A DNA stretch of 24,647 bases from SAR202 cluster bacterium Io17-Chloro-G7 (GTDB taxonomy: Bacteria; Chloroflexota; Dehalococcoidia; UBA3495), in NCBI GenBank assembly GCA_002817055.1, contig MUCU01000006.1, positions 1-24,647 of the forward strand, given 5' to 3'. Positions 1 through 6,734 of this stretch are shown one piece after another. The translations under genes were made by a program, and so were the position numbers. Positions within the stretch are counted from its first letter, which is position 1. Each line of letters begins with the position of its first letter. The notes under the pieces are model-generated. The model did no database searches and had not been told where the DNA came from. It was given only the letters and a program-made list of their open reading frames with translations.

Positions 1-81
1 CGCTTGAAGCGGCTGGTTGGGTGGGACTGGATCAAGCAGGCTTTCGAGCAACTTCCCACAGCCTATTCACGAAGCTTTTAA
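1..81 (+). CDS. 3' end of an unidentified gene (partial, enters from the left edge)
   Basis: Frame 1 is open from the first base to a TAA at 79-81 and encodes 26 residues ending in LPTAYSRSF. The composition (Trp, Lys, aromatic residues) looks like a real protein C-terminus rather than random sequence. It is too short for a family assignment. A TATAAT-like hexamer at 92-97 and a small inverted repeat at 126-141 (ATACCA, 4-nt loop, TGGTAT) follow, without a clear -35 box or T-run, so neither is called as a promoter or terminator. Confidence 0.45.
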   Translation, partial: RLKRLVGWDWIKQAFEQLPTAYSRSF

Positions 82-218
82 GCAGAGTTGGTATAATTAG
101 CACGCATGAAGCCCGAATCCCGTGAATACCATAGCTGGTATTAACCCAAAAACCATCGTGCGATCCGCCGAACCAAAACCCAGTTCCCGCACTGGAATTT
201 GCGGCGCTTGCAAAAACC

Positions 219-737
219 TCAGATGGCGTACCCCTTAACTCCCTGCAATCCCTTCAGGCAGGAAATCTCGCCGGTGTGGTTGTGGGTATGCCCGATAATT
301 GCCCCGCTGATCAGGAACTGGACGGTGGAACTGCCAAATGGCGTCTCGACGGTGCGGCTTAACCCGGTGTCGGTTAGCGACGCCAACATCTGGTCCACCG
401 AAGCGGCTACAGCCTGACCGTAGGCTTTCAACGCCTCCAAGTCGACCTGTACTAAGCGGGCCCACTTGGCCCAAGCGGTGATTTCTTCGGAGGGTGGCGG
501 TTCGCTGAGCCCAAGTTTTTTGGCCCATGTAGTCGTTGCCAAGGGCGCCCCGGCTTGAATGTCCAAATTAGCCACATAGTCTTGGGTCATCAAGGCGTGG
601 GCGTAGGTAGCGCCCAAGGGATTTGCGCTGCCAGCAGGTTTCCAGTGGGCTTGATCCGATGTCACACCCACCATGGTGGCATTGAGCCATTCGTTGCACT
701 CTTTGTACTGCTGCCGAAGTAAAGAGAGGGCGTCCAT
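219..737 (-). CDS. DinB-family (DUF664-like) metal-binding four-helix protein
   Basis: The protein has 172 residues from the chosen start. DinB-like proteins are four-helix bundles that bind a divalent metal through three His; some are bacillithiol- or mycothiol-dependent transferases, but most have no known substrate. Here His47 in YAHALMTQDY and the cluster HTHNH (His150, 152, 154) before GEISCLKGLQG match the usual HxxxxxxxW...HxxxHxGE pattern. An earlier in-frame start exists at 809, but the ATG at 737 is preceded by GGAGGAAACT, a near-ideal ribosome binding site, and fits the family N-terminus. The gene lies downstream of the thiolase operon but is separated from it by a strong hairpin, so it is probably expressed separately. 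Family is well supported; the reaction is unknown. Confidence 0.85.
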   Translation of the reverse strand: MDALSLLRQQYKECNEWLNATMVGVTSDQAHWKPAGSANPLGATYAHALMTQDYVANLDIQAGAPLATTTWAKKLGLSEPPPSEEITAWAKWARLVQVDLEALKAYGQAVAASVDQMLASLTDTGLSRTVETPFGSSTVQFLISGAIIGHTHNHTGEISCLKGLQGVKGYAI

Positions 738-824
738 AGTTTCCTCCAAACATCTTGTTGAAACCGGGTTGTTCAAAATTGGCGGACGCATCGCTAGCGG
801 ACGCTTCAATTAAGAAATGCGCAC

Positions 825-903
825 CAAAGAAAAGAGCGCTCGGAGGCTTCGGAATCGCAGCCACAACCCATGAGGTGGCTGCATCCCTGCCTCGAGCGCT
901 CTT
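825..903 (-). terminator. Nested-hairpin transcription terminator after the thiolase operon
   Basis: An imperfect outer stem pairs 832-847 with 889-903 (about 15 bp with one bulged base). It encloses a perfect 8-bp inner hairpin, GCAGCCAC (857-864) with GTGGCTGC (875-882). Read on the minus strand, the outer stem is followed by TTTTCTTT, so it fits a Rho-independent terminator about 65 nt past the thiolase stop. The plus-strand side has no comparable T-run. Confidence 0.65.
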
Positions 904-967
904 ATTGTTTCATCCCCAGTGTCTAAAATCGAGCCGCGTCCGGCTCAACTTTGGGCATCGACCAAGG

Positions 968-2140
968 TCAGTCACGGGTGCCGAAAATGGCCACCGAGCA
1001 GGTGAATGAACCCGGCCGGCCCCCCAAGTTGTGGGTCAAACCCAACGTGGGGTCTTTCAGTTGGCGGCCCTCCGCCTTCCCCTGAAGCTGCTTATAGACT
1101 TCATAGATCATGCGTATACCGCTGGCGCCGATGGGATGGCCAAAACACTTTAGCCCACCGTCGGTGTTTACCGGCAGGTCACCTTCCAAAGTGAAAGTGC
1201 CGGCTTCAACGTCCTCGCTGGCCCGGCCCCTCGGGCTAATGCCCAGGTCTTCGTAGATAATCAACTCGGTGATGGTGAAACAGTCGTGGACCATCGCCAT
1301 ATCCAGTTCTTCTCTGGGGTTGGTGATGCCCGCCTCTTGGTAGGTGGCTTGAGCGGCCCTGACGGTTTCGGGAAAGTGGGTGAAATCCCAGTCGTTGCGA
1401 AGGGTCCCGAAGGCCCCTACAGCCAGGCCCAATCCCTTCACCAGTATATAGTTGTCCCTAAAAGTCTTGGCGATTTCAGGCGTGGTGATGATAGCCGCAG
1501 CGGCACCGTCGCTGACGCCACAGCAATCGAACAACCCTAAGGGCCACGCCACCATAGGCGCGTTTACTATTTGTTCCGTACTGACCTCCCGCTGGAAGTG
1601 GGCTTTGGGGCTGAGCGTGCCATTGTGGTGGTTCTTGCTGGCAATCTGGGCTAGCGTAAGTTTTCCATCATCGTAGGGAATCCCGTACTGGTGGAAGTAT
1701 CGGGTGGCGGCCATGGCGAACTGGGAAGGAGGGGGTGCTGGTGGCGCAACGTCGGAGCCCGGCGCTTCGGGGATGGCCAACCCCGAGAAGCCCGAATCCT
1801 TGAGCTTTTCCACGCCCAAGGCCAACACAATGTCGTAAATACCCGCCGCCACTGCGTAACAAGCATTCCGGAATGCGTCGGTTGCGGTAGCGCAAGCGTT
1901 TTCCACCCGGGAGATGGGTATGTAGTCCAACTTTAGGGCCTCGGCCAAGGGTTGGCCGGTGCGGAAAGAGCCGACAGTCCCCAACCAAGCGGCCTGAACG
2001 TCTTTCCCTTCGATACCCGCGTCGTTGAATGCCTCATAGGCTGCCTCGACCATGAGGTCGGAGGAACTGGCATCCCACCTTTCGCCGAATTTGGTGCAAC
2101 CCATCCCGATGATGGCTACCCGGTCTCTAATGCCGCTCAT
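968..2140 (-). CDS. SCP2/SCP-x-type thiolase (acetyl-CoA acetyltransferase family)
   Basis: The protein has 390 residues, normal for the lipid-transfer/SCP-x branch of thiolases, which condense or cleave acyl-CoA thioesters. The nucleophile is Cys83 in ENACATATDAF. His285 lies in HDCF, the signature replacing the NEAFA loop of classical thiolases. Cys332 and His335 lie in CFGHPIGASG, and the C-terminus has NLGGRPGSFTCSVAIFG. All catalytic positions are present. The ATG at 2140 has GGAGG six bases upstream. It sits 61 nt downstream of the HMGS-like/DUF35 gene in the same direction, presumably one operon. In archaea, thiolase, HMG-CoA synthase and DUF35 protein form one channelling complex, so the two products here may associate. 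The natural acyl-CoA cannot be read from sequence. Confidence 0.9.
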   Translation of the reverse strand: MSGIRDRVAIIGMGCTKFGERWDASSSDLMVEAAYEAFNDAGIEGKDVQAAWLGTVGSFRTGQPLAEALKLDYIPISRVENACATATDAFRNACYAVAAGIYDIVLALGVEKLKDSGFSGLAIPEAPGSDVAPPAPPPSQFAMAATRYFHQYGIPYDDGKLTLAQIASKNHHNGTLSPKAHFQREVSTEQIVNAPMVAWPLGLFDCCGVSDGAAAAIITTPEIAKTFRDNYILVKGLGLAVGAFGTLRNDWDFTHFPETVRAAQATYQEAGITNPREELDMAMVHDCFTITELIIYEDLGISPRGRASEDVEAGTFTLEGDLPVNTDGGLKCFGHPIGASGIRMIYEVYKQLQGKAEGRQLKDPTLGLTHNLGGRPGSFTCSVAIFGTRD

Positions 2141-2201
2141 TATGCGCCTCCGTTATGTAAAGTGCGCCTGGGTAAATTACAGGAACTATTAATTGGGATA
2201 C

Positions 2202-3611
2202 CTAATCTATGGTCCGCTGCGGCACGGCTTTCCAATAATAATTGTGAATACCGTTAACTACCCGCAGTTTGCGGAAGCTCATCTCTATGGGCATGTCCAC
2301 TCGCACCTCTTCCAATTCGCGGTCGGTCATCATGCAGAGCAAGCGTCCGCCTCCTTCAAAGTCCACCGTTGCGATGACCAAGGGTTTATCCGTTGTGGCG
2401 GCCAAATAGTCCATTGAATAGGTGAAAACGGTGCCCTTGCGGTCGCTAAAGCGGGTGGGAGTGGTGTCGTCTTTGGCCTGGCAGTAAACGCAGACACGCT
2501 GCGCAGGATACTGAACGTAGCCGCAGTTGTTGCAGGTTGCGCCGTAGAGGCGTAGGTTCTTGTCGCCCTCCCGCCACAACGCAGTAACCGAAGGTGAATT
2601 GGGCTCGGGACGGCGTGCTCCATCAGTTGCCCAAACCTCCCGCCATCCTGCGAAGGTCTCATAGCTGTCAAGCTGGGATTTAGCGTTGAGATAGCCGGAG
2701 ACGCCCATGCGTGGGGTCAGGTTTGATACGGCGTCCGTGGTCCGGAACCCCAAAACATCGCTGCCGTCACCATAGGAGACGGCCAGCAGTACTTGGCCTG
2801 GGGTTGCCGATTCTAGGGCGGCTGCCAGCAACATCAAAGAGAATGCGGCTCCTGTATTGCCTAGCTTGCCGAATAATGGGTCTTGAACTTGCTCCGGCGT
2901 AAACCCGGTCTTCCTGGTCAACTGACCATGGCGGCGGCCGTCGGGAGCGTAGAAGGCGACTTTAGCCACATCTTTAGCTTCCACACCGTATTTACTGAAA
3001 TAGCCGGAAAGAGCGTCGCCCAGAATGCGATCCAAGCCTTCCTCGGTGGCGAACCGGTCTTCCCAGGTGCGGACAAAGGAATCACCGGAGGAGCGCCAGG
3101 AATCCATCAGGTTTTCGGTGATGGAGTAGGAGCCAGTTAGCTCGGCAATGACCCCGCTGTTGGATACTAAGAATGCGGCTGCGCCGTCGCCCAAGTTGCG
3201 TTCGGTATCCCCTCTGGGCGCGCCCTGACGGTTGTCGCTGGCTATAACCAGCACGTTATTTGCCGATCCGGCGACCACCGAATTCAGCGCCGACATCATT
3301 GCGGTGGTGCCGGCCCGAAGCACGTCGGTTGTGTCGGCGGCGAAAATGTCCCGGCGCAAATCCAAAGCCGTGGCGATTATCGCAGCGCATTGCTTCTCAG
3401 CGTATGGAGTCGTGGTGGTGGCGAAAATTATGCCGTCAACCGATTGGCGATCTTGGCCGCGCAAACAGTCGATGCCCGCCGCAACCGCCATCGTCACGCT
3501 GTCTTCATCAAAGTTGGCGACAGACCGCTCTTGGGGCGAGTTCCACCCATCCGTTTCCGCGCCGAGGCGGTACCTGGGGACGTAAGCTCCGAAAGACGAT
3601 ATTCCTGCCAA
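2202..3611 (-). CDS. HMG-CoA synthase-like protein fused to a DUF35 Zn-ribbon/OB-fold domain
   Basis: The protein has 469 residues. Positions 1-330 are a thiolase-fold HMG-CoA synthase-like domain (start SSFGAYVPRYRL, GDGAAAFLV near 141, GNTGAA at 251-256). Positions 350-465 are a rubredoxin-like Zn ribbon (Cys360, 363, 374, 377) followed by an OB fold, the DUF35 arrangement. The segment that carries the nucleophilic Cys in HMG-CoA synthase reads DVLRAGTTA, with Leu98 at the Cys position, and the catalytic His region reads FYAPDG, with Tyr221 in place of His; the Asn in GNTGAA is kept. It is therefore unlikely to be a normal HMG-CoA synthase and may act as a scaffold or in decarboxylative chemistry with the adjacent thiolase. 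The start is TTG, supported by GGAG eight bases upstream and by the family N-terminus. Confidence 0.85.
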   Translation of the reverse strand: MAGISSFGAYVPRYRLGAETDGWNSPQERSVANFDEDSVTMAVAAGIDCLRGQDRQSVDGIIFATTTTPYAEKQCAAIIATALDLRRDIFAADTTDVLRAGTTAMMSALNSVVAGSANNVLVIASDNRQGAPRGDTERNLGDGAAAFLVSNSGVIAELTGSYSITENLMDSWRSSGDSFVRTWEDRFATEEGLDRILGDALSGYFSKYGVEAKDVAKVAFYAPDGRRHGQLTRKTGFTPEQVQDPLFGKLGNTGAAFSLMLLAAALESATPGQVLLAVSYGDGSDVLGFRTTDAVSNLTPRMGVSGYLNAKSQLDSYETFAGWREVWATDGARRPEPNSPSVTALWREGDKNLRLYGATCNNCGYVQYPAQRVCVYCQAKDDTTPTRFSDRKGTVFTYSMDYLAATTDKPLVIATVDFEGGGRLLCMMTDRELEEVRVDMPIEMSFRKLRVVNGIHNYYWKAVPQRTID

Positions 3612-4065
3612 CCTATCTGCTCCAGCTAACGCTCGAACTCCGTGGCGTTGAGCGCTTTTTGTTATTGGTGCGGGCTTGTTGAAATTGGTTACGTAACAAT
3701 CCTAAACTAATACCAAGGTGAAAACTACATCGCCTACGTACGAATCTATGTGGATTCCACTTTGGCTTTGGTTTAGCAGTAGCCAAATTGCGGTGTCAAC
3801 GATAGTCGTACGGCCATAAAGCGACAAGCGAACCGGTTCCGGTGAATATAGATGTAACTCCCCGGTTCTAGGTGGAGCGTGGAGGCTATGGTCAGGCGTG
3901 CGTCCAGCGCCTTCGAAGCTAGAATCAGAGTTAGCTATGTTACAATTGAGTCCGGTGAACCCGCAGTCCGGTGAACCGGCAGCCTTGGGGGAGCGTAGCT
4001 AAAGAGGTACCCAGCTTGCAAGCAAATTTCTCGTTTGAATAGGCTTTGGCCGGGAGTCCGCTTTT
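3612..4065. promoter_or_regulatory. 454-nt divergent intergenic region
   Basis: This spacer separates the minus-strand HMGS-like/thiolase operon from the plus-strand ctpA-smpB operon, so it must hold promoters for both. No convincing -35/-10 pair was found. Visible elements are a perfect 10-bp palindrome GTTACGTAAC at 3688-3697 and a 16-bp tandem duplication at 3949-3980. No gene was recognised inside it. Confidence 0.4.
3949..3980. repeat. 16-bp direct tandem duplication
   Basis: Two adjacent copies (3949-3964, 3965-3980) of a unit beginning AGTCCGGTGAACC lie about 90 nt upstream of the ctpA start. They could be an operator pair or replication-slippage debris; the sequence does not decide. 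Confidence 0.6.
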
Positions 4066-5283
4066 TTGATCAGCCATAAATGGCGCAGCCGCAAGTCCAT
4101 CATCGGAGTTTTGGCTGCCATTTCGTTAATGATGGCGCTGATAGCCATTATCGGTTGCAGTTCTCGCACTTCCGGTGACTCAGGCAACGTCTCCGCAGGC
4201 GACGAGGCGTTGGAGGGCCTACCTTCCGACTTCCAACGTTTGGCCGAAGTCTGGCGCTTGTTGGAACGAGAACACATCGACGGCGAAGGGCTGAACGGCA
4301 AGGAGCTGAGCAACGGTGCGATTCGCGGGATGTTGCAGGCGTTGGGCGATCCTTATGCGGCGTTTTTAACCGAAGACCAGTTTGACGTAGAGTCCCAGGA
4401 CATCAAAGGCTTCTTTGAAGGTATAGGCGCGGAAGTAGGCTTAAGGGACGGTAGGATCACCATCATTGCTCCCATGCCCGACGCTCCAGCAGAGAAAGCA
4501 GGCATTCGCCCCGGCGACATCATTCTGGAAATCGAGGGCGAGAGTACCCAGGGACTCAGCTTGATGGAAGCGGTAACCAAGATACGAGGCGAAAAGGGCA
4601 CTCCTATTGAGCTTTTGATTCTGCATCTGGACAGCAGCCAACCTCAACTTCTGAAAATCATCCGGGGGAAAATTCCCTTGGTGAGTGTCCGTTTGGTAAT
4701 GCAAGTGGGCAATATCGGTCACCTTCGAATTTTCACTTTCACCGGCACCACAAATGATGAACTCGAGACTGCTCTGGAACGGTTTGATGCGTCCCGTGGA
4801 GCCGGGCTAGTGCTGGACTTGCGTAATAATCCGGGAGGGTTGCTCTCTTCTGTTGTCGACGTAACCAGCCAGTTCTTGGGAGACGGTTTGGTGCTGTACC
4901 AGATCGACGCCCAAGACCGTCGCACCGACTGGAAGGTCAAGAGCGGCGGCAAAGCCAAGGAAATCCCCATGGTGGTGCTGGTCAACGATTTTAGCGCCAG
5001 CGCCAGCGAAGTGTTCACCGGCGCAATTATGGACAATGGCAGAGCCACCGTGGTTGGCACATTGACCTTTGGCAAAGGCAGCGTCAACAATCTGTTCCGT
5101 CTTACCGACCGTTCCGGAGTCAACTTCACAATCGCAAGGTGGTTCACCCCCAACGGCGCATTGATCGAAGGCGAGGGGCTGACCCCCAATGTGATACAGG
5201 AAGCTTCAGATGTTGAAGGTGAGGACATTCAACTGGATCTTGGCATCGAGTTGCTGAAAGAGTTAATCGAGCGGGGCGGCTAA
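4066..5283 (+). CDS. ctpA: S41 C-terminal processing protease (CtpA/Prc family), lipoprotein
   Basis: The protein has 405 residues. A basic N-terminus and hydrophobic segment end in the lipobox IIGC (Cys31), so it is an exported, lipid-anchored protease. A PDZ domain (about 115-185) gates substrate C-termini. The S41 domain carries the nucleophile Ser312 in NDFSASASE and the general base Lys337 in FGKGSVN; the 25-residue spacing matches B. subtilis CtpB (Ser309/Lys334). The third member of the Ser-Lys-Gln triad, four residues after Lys, is Asn341 instead of the usual Gln. The start is TTG at 4066 with GGGAG upstream; starting later would damage the signal peptide. Its TAA lies 3 nt before the smpB ATG, so the two are co-transcribed. 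Family certain; substrates unknown. Confidence 0.93.
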   Translation: MISHKWRSRKSIIGVLAAISLMMALIAIIGCSSRTSGDSGNVSAGDEALEGLPSDFQRLAEVWRLLEREHIDGEGLNGKELSNGAIRGMLQALGDPYAAFLTEDQFDVESQDIKGFFEGIGAEVGLRDGRITIIAPMPDAPAEKAGIRPGDIILEIEGESTQGLSLMEAVTKIRGEKGTPIELLILHLDSSQPQLLKIIRGKIPLVSVRLVMQVGNIGHLRIFTFTGTTNDELETALERFDASRGAGLVLDLRNNPGGLLSSVVDVTSQFLGDGLVLYQIDAQDRRTDWKVKSGGKAKEIPMVVLVNDFSASASEVFTGAIMDNGRATVVGTLTFGKGSVNNLFRLTDRSGVNFTIARWFTPNGALIEGEGLTPNVIQEASDVEGEDIQLDLGIELLKELIERGG

Positions 5284-5286
5284 ACA

Positions 5287-5778
5287 ATGGCTAAGTCGGC
5301 AAAGAAAAAAGCAGATGGCGGTAAGTCTAACGGAGGCGCCGTTGCGACCAACAGGCGCGCCTTTTTCGACTATGAGATACTTGACCGGCGCGAAGCGGGC
5401 CTGGTTCTAACCGGCACCGAGATCAAGTCGGCGCGGGCAGGGAAAGTGGACCTTCGCGAGGCATATGCCAGGCCATTGAACGGTGAGCTTTGGCTAATGA
5501 ATGTCCACATTGCCACCTACGACCCGGCGAATATTTACAATCATGAACCCAAAAGGTCCCGCAAGCTGTTACTCCACAAAGACGAAATTACCCACCTGGC
5601 CGCCGAGGTCGCAGAAAAGCGCTTAACCATCATTCCACTGCGTATGTACATCAAGAACCACGTCGCCAAAGTGGAAATTGCCGTAGCCCGGGGAAAGCGC
5701 CAATATGATAAGCGGCGGGCCATCATGGATAAAGAAATGGATTTGGCGGCGCGGCGGGCATTGCGCTCGGAGGAATAG
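5287..5778 (+). CDS. smpB: SsrA (tmRNA)-binding protein SmpB
   Basis: The protein has 163 residues. SmpB binds the tRNA-like end of tmRNA and brings it to stalled ribosomes for trans-translation. The conserved core starts at FFDYEILDRREAGLVLTGTEIKSARAGKVDL, continues through the YNHEPKRSRKLLLH segment and ends with KKGK-type basic residues (here RGKRQYDKRRAIMDKEMDLAARRAL), the tail that enters the decoding centre. A Lys/Ala-rich extension of about 24 residues precedes the core. It follows ctpA with a 3-nt gap. The tmRNA gene itself was not seen in the following spacer. Confidence 0.97.
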   Translation: MAKSAKKKADGGKSNGGAVATNRRAFFDYEILDRREAGLVLTGTEIKSARAGKVDLREAYARPLNGELWLMNVHIATYDPANIYNHEPKRSRKLLLHKDEITHLAAEVAEKRLTIIPLRMYIKNHVAKVEIAVARGKRQYDKRRAIMDKEMDLAARRALRSEE

Positions 5779-5835
5779 CTGCGCGGCGGGGTAACGGTCG
5801 GCTGGGTGACGGCCGGTTGGGATTGCGCTTACAGT

Positions 5836-5948
5836 GAAATAACTAACGGGGTGGGATAATCTAGTAACTGCCCGGCGGGATACCTGGTGGTTGGAACTGC
5901 GTTCCCGCAGAAATAACTGCCGGGGTGGGAAAACCAAGTAACTGCCCG
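5836..5948. repeat. 39-bp direct repeat pair, 74-bp period
   Basis: Copies at 5836-5874 and 5910-5948 agree at 34 of 39 positions. Both begin GAAATAACT, contain CGGGGTGGGA and end GTAACTGCCCG. The 35-nt interval contains further GC-rich pieces. Function unknown. Confidence 0.75.
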
Positions 5949-5994
5949 ATCTTACAGTCGAACACTCGAGAAGGCCCCGCAAATTCAAAACTCC

Positions 5995-6028
5995 GGCTCC
6001 CGGCGACAGATGCCGGGGGCCTGTTTTT
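5995..6028 (+). terminator. Rho-independent terminator of ctpA-smpB
   Basis: A 10-bp stem, GGCTCCCGGC (5995-6004) with GCCGGGGGCC (6012-6021), contains one G-U pair, has a 7-nt loop and is followed by TGTTTTT. It stands ahead of the carbonic anhydrase-like gene, which therefore needs its own promoter or read-through. Confidence 0.88.
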
Positions 6029-6139
6029 CGATTATGGATAACAGTTCGGAGCAAACAGCCCGGTTGGCGGTCTCGCTGCGCCGTACCTGTAGGCCTAATC
6101 ACTTGCGCCAAATCATCCTAAATATTTCGGGAGAGAGAA

Positions 6140-6646
6140 TTGATAAGAACGCTGGGGGACCAAACGCCCAGAGTGGCGGAAACGGCCTGGGTTAGCGAGT
6201 TCGCTTACGTAGTGGGCAACGTGGTAATAGGGGAGTATGCCAGCATTTGGCCGGGTGTCACCATACGGGGAGACGGTCCTACTACCATCGTCATAGGGAA
6301 CCACGTCAATGTCCAAGAAGGCTCCGTAGTCCACGGCGACGGTTTGGTGATTGAGGATAACGTAAGTGTCGGACACTGTGTAGTTGTCCATTGCGACCGA
6401 GTGGGTGAAGGCTCCCTTTTGGGTAACAACAGCACCGTGCTTCCCCGGGTGGTACTTGGTCCCCAGTGTCTAGTGGCCGCTAACTCGGTGATCCTTTCCG
6501 GGACAGACATTCCCCCGCGGTCTTTCGTCACAGGTGTGCCAGGTGTGGTCAAAAGGGAAGTTACGCCGCAGCAAATAACCGGGATGCAGCATACGGCCCA
6601 AGAGTTGGTACAAAGGGCCAAAATTTTTAAAGACAGCGGTCTGTAG
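6140..6646 (+). CDS. Gamma-class carbonic anhydrase-like left-handed beta-helix protein
   Basis: The protein has 168 residues, a usual length for the YrdA/PaaY/CaiE branch of gamma-carbonic anhydrases. Hexapeptide repeats run from about residue 20 to 135 (VVGNVVIGEYASIWPGVTIRGD and so on). The three Zn ligands of the trimer match His65 (SVVHGD), His79 and His84 (VGHCVVVHCD), with the usual 5-residue spacing between the last two. Arg43-Gly-Asp45 and Gln59 are also kept. This is consistent with CO2 hydration, though many members show little activity in vitro and may have other roles. The start is TTG at 6140 with GGGAG upstream. It stands alone, after a terminator and convergent with the methyltransferase gene. 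Confidence 0.9.
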   Translation: MIRTLGDQTPRVAETAWVSEFAYVVGNVVIGEYASIWPGVTIRGDGPTTIVIGNHVNVQEGSVVHGDGLVIEDNVSVGHCVVVHCDRVGEGSLLGNNSTVLPRVVLGPQCLVAANSVILSGTDIPPRSFVTGVPGVVKREVTPQQITGMQHTAQELVQRAKIFKDSGL

Positions 6647-6734
6647 CCGAAAGGAATAACAGGAGCCTCAGCCTAAGCAAATCCCAACCGTGCCATGTTT
6701 CGTCGTAAGTATGGTTGCCGGGCTTTGGCAGTTG

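Larger units (their letters stand above)
5779..6139. other. 361-nt spacer after smpB with repeats and a terminator
   Basis: This stretch has no supported gene. It carries a pair of 39-bp direct repeats (5836-5874, 5910-5948) with looser GGGTGGG/GGTAAC-like relatives from 5785, then a strong terminator hairpin at 5995-6028. No tmRNA-like ends or resume codon were found, although ssrA often follows smpB. Confidence 0.6.

Noticed and set aside
3985..4046. A stretch resembling a tRNA-Ala(TGC): GAGCGTAGCT, CTTGCAAGC and GTTTGAAT in the right order.
   Set aside because: No matching acceptor stem, the T arm does not pair properly and no CCA end follows. Probably chance or a very decayed remnant.
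5779..6139. Possible tmRNA (ssrA) gene after smpB.
   Set aside because: No tRNA-like termini, no T-loop with TTCGA in a paired arm and no alanine-rich tag frame ending in ALAA were found.
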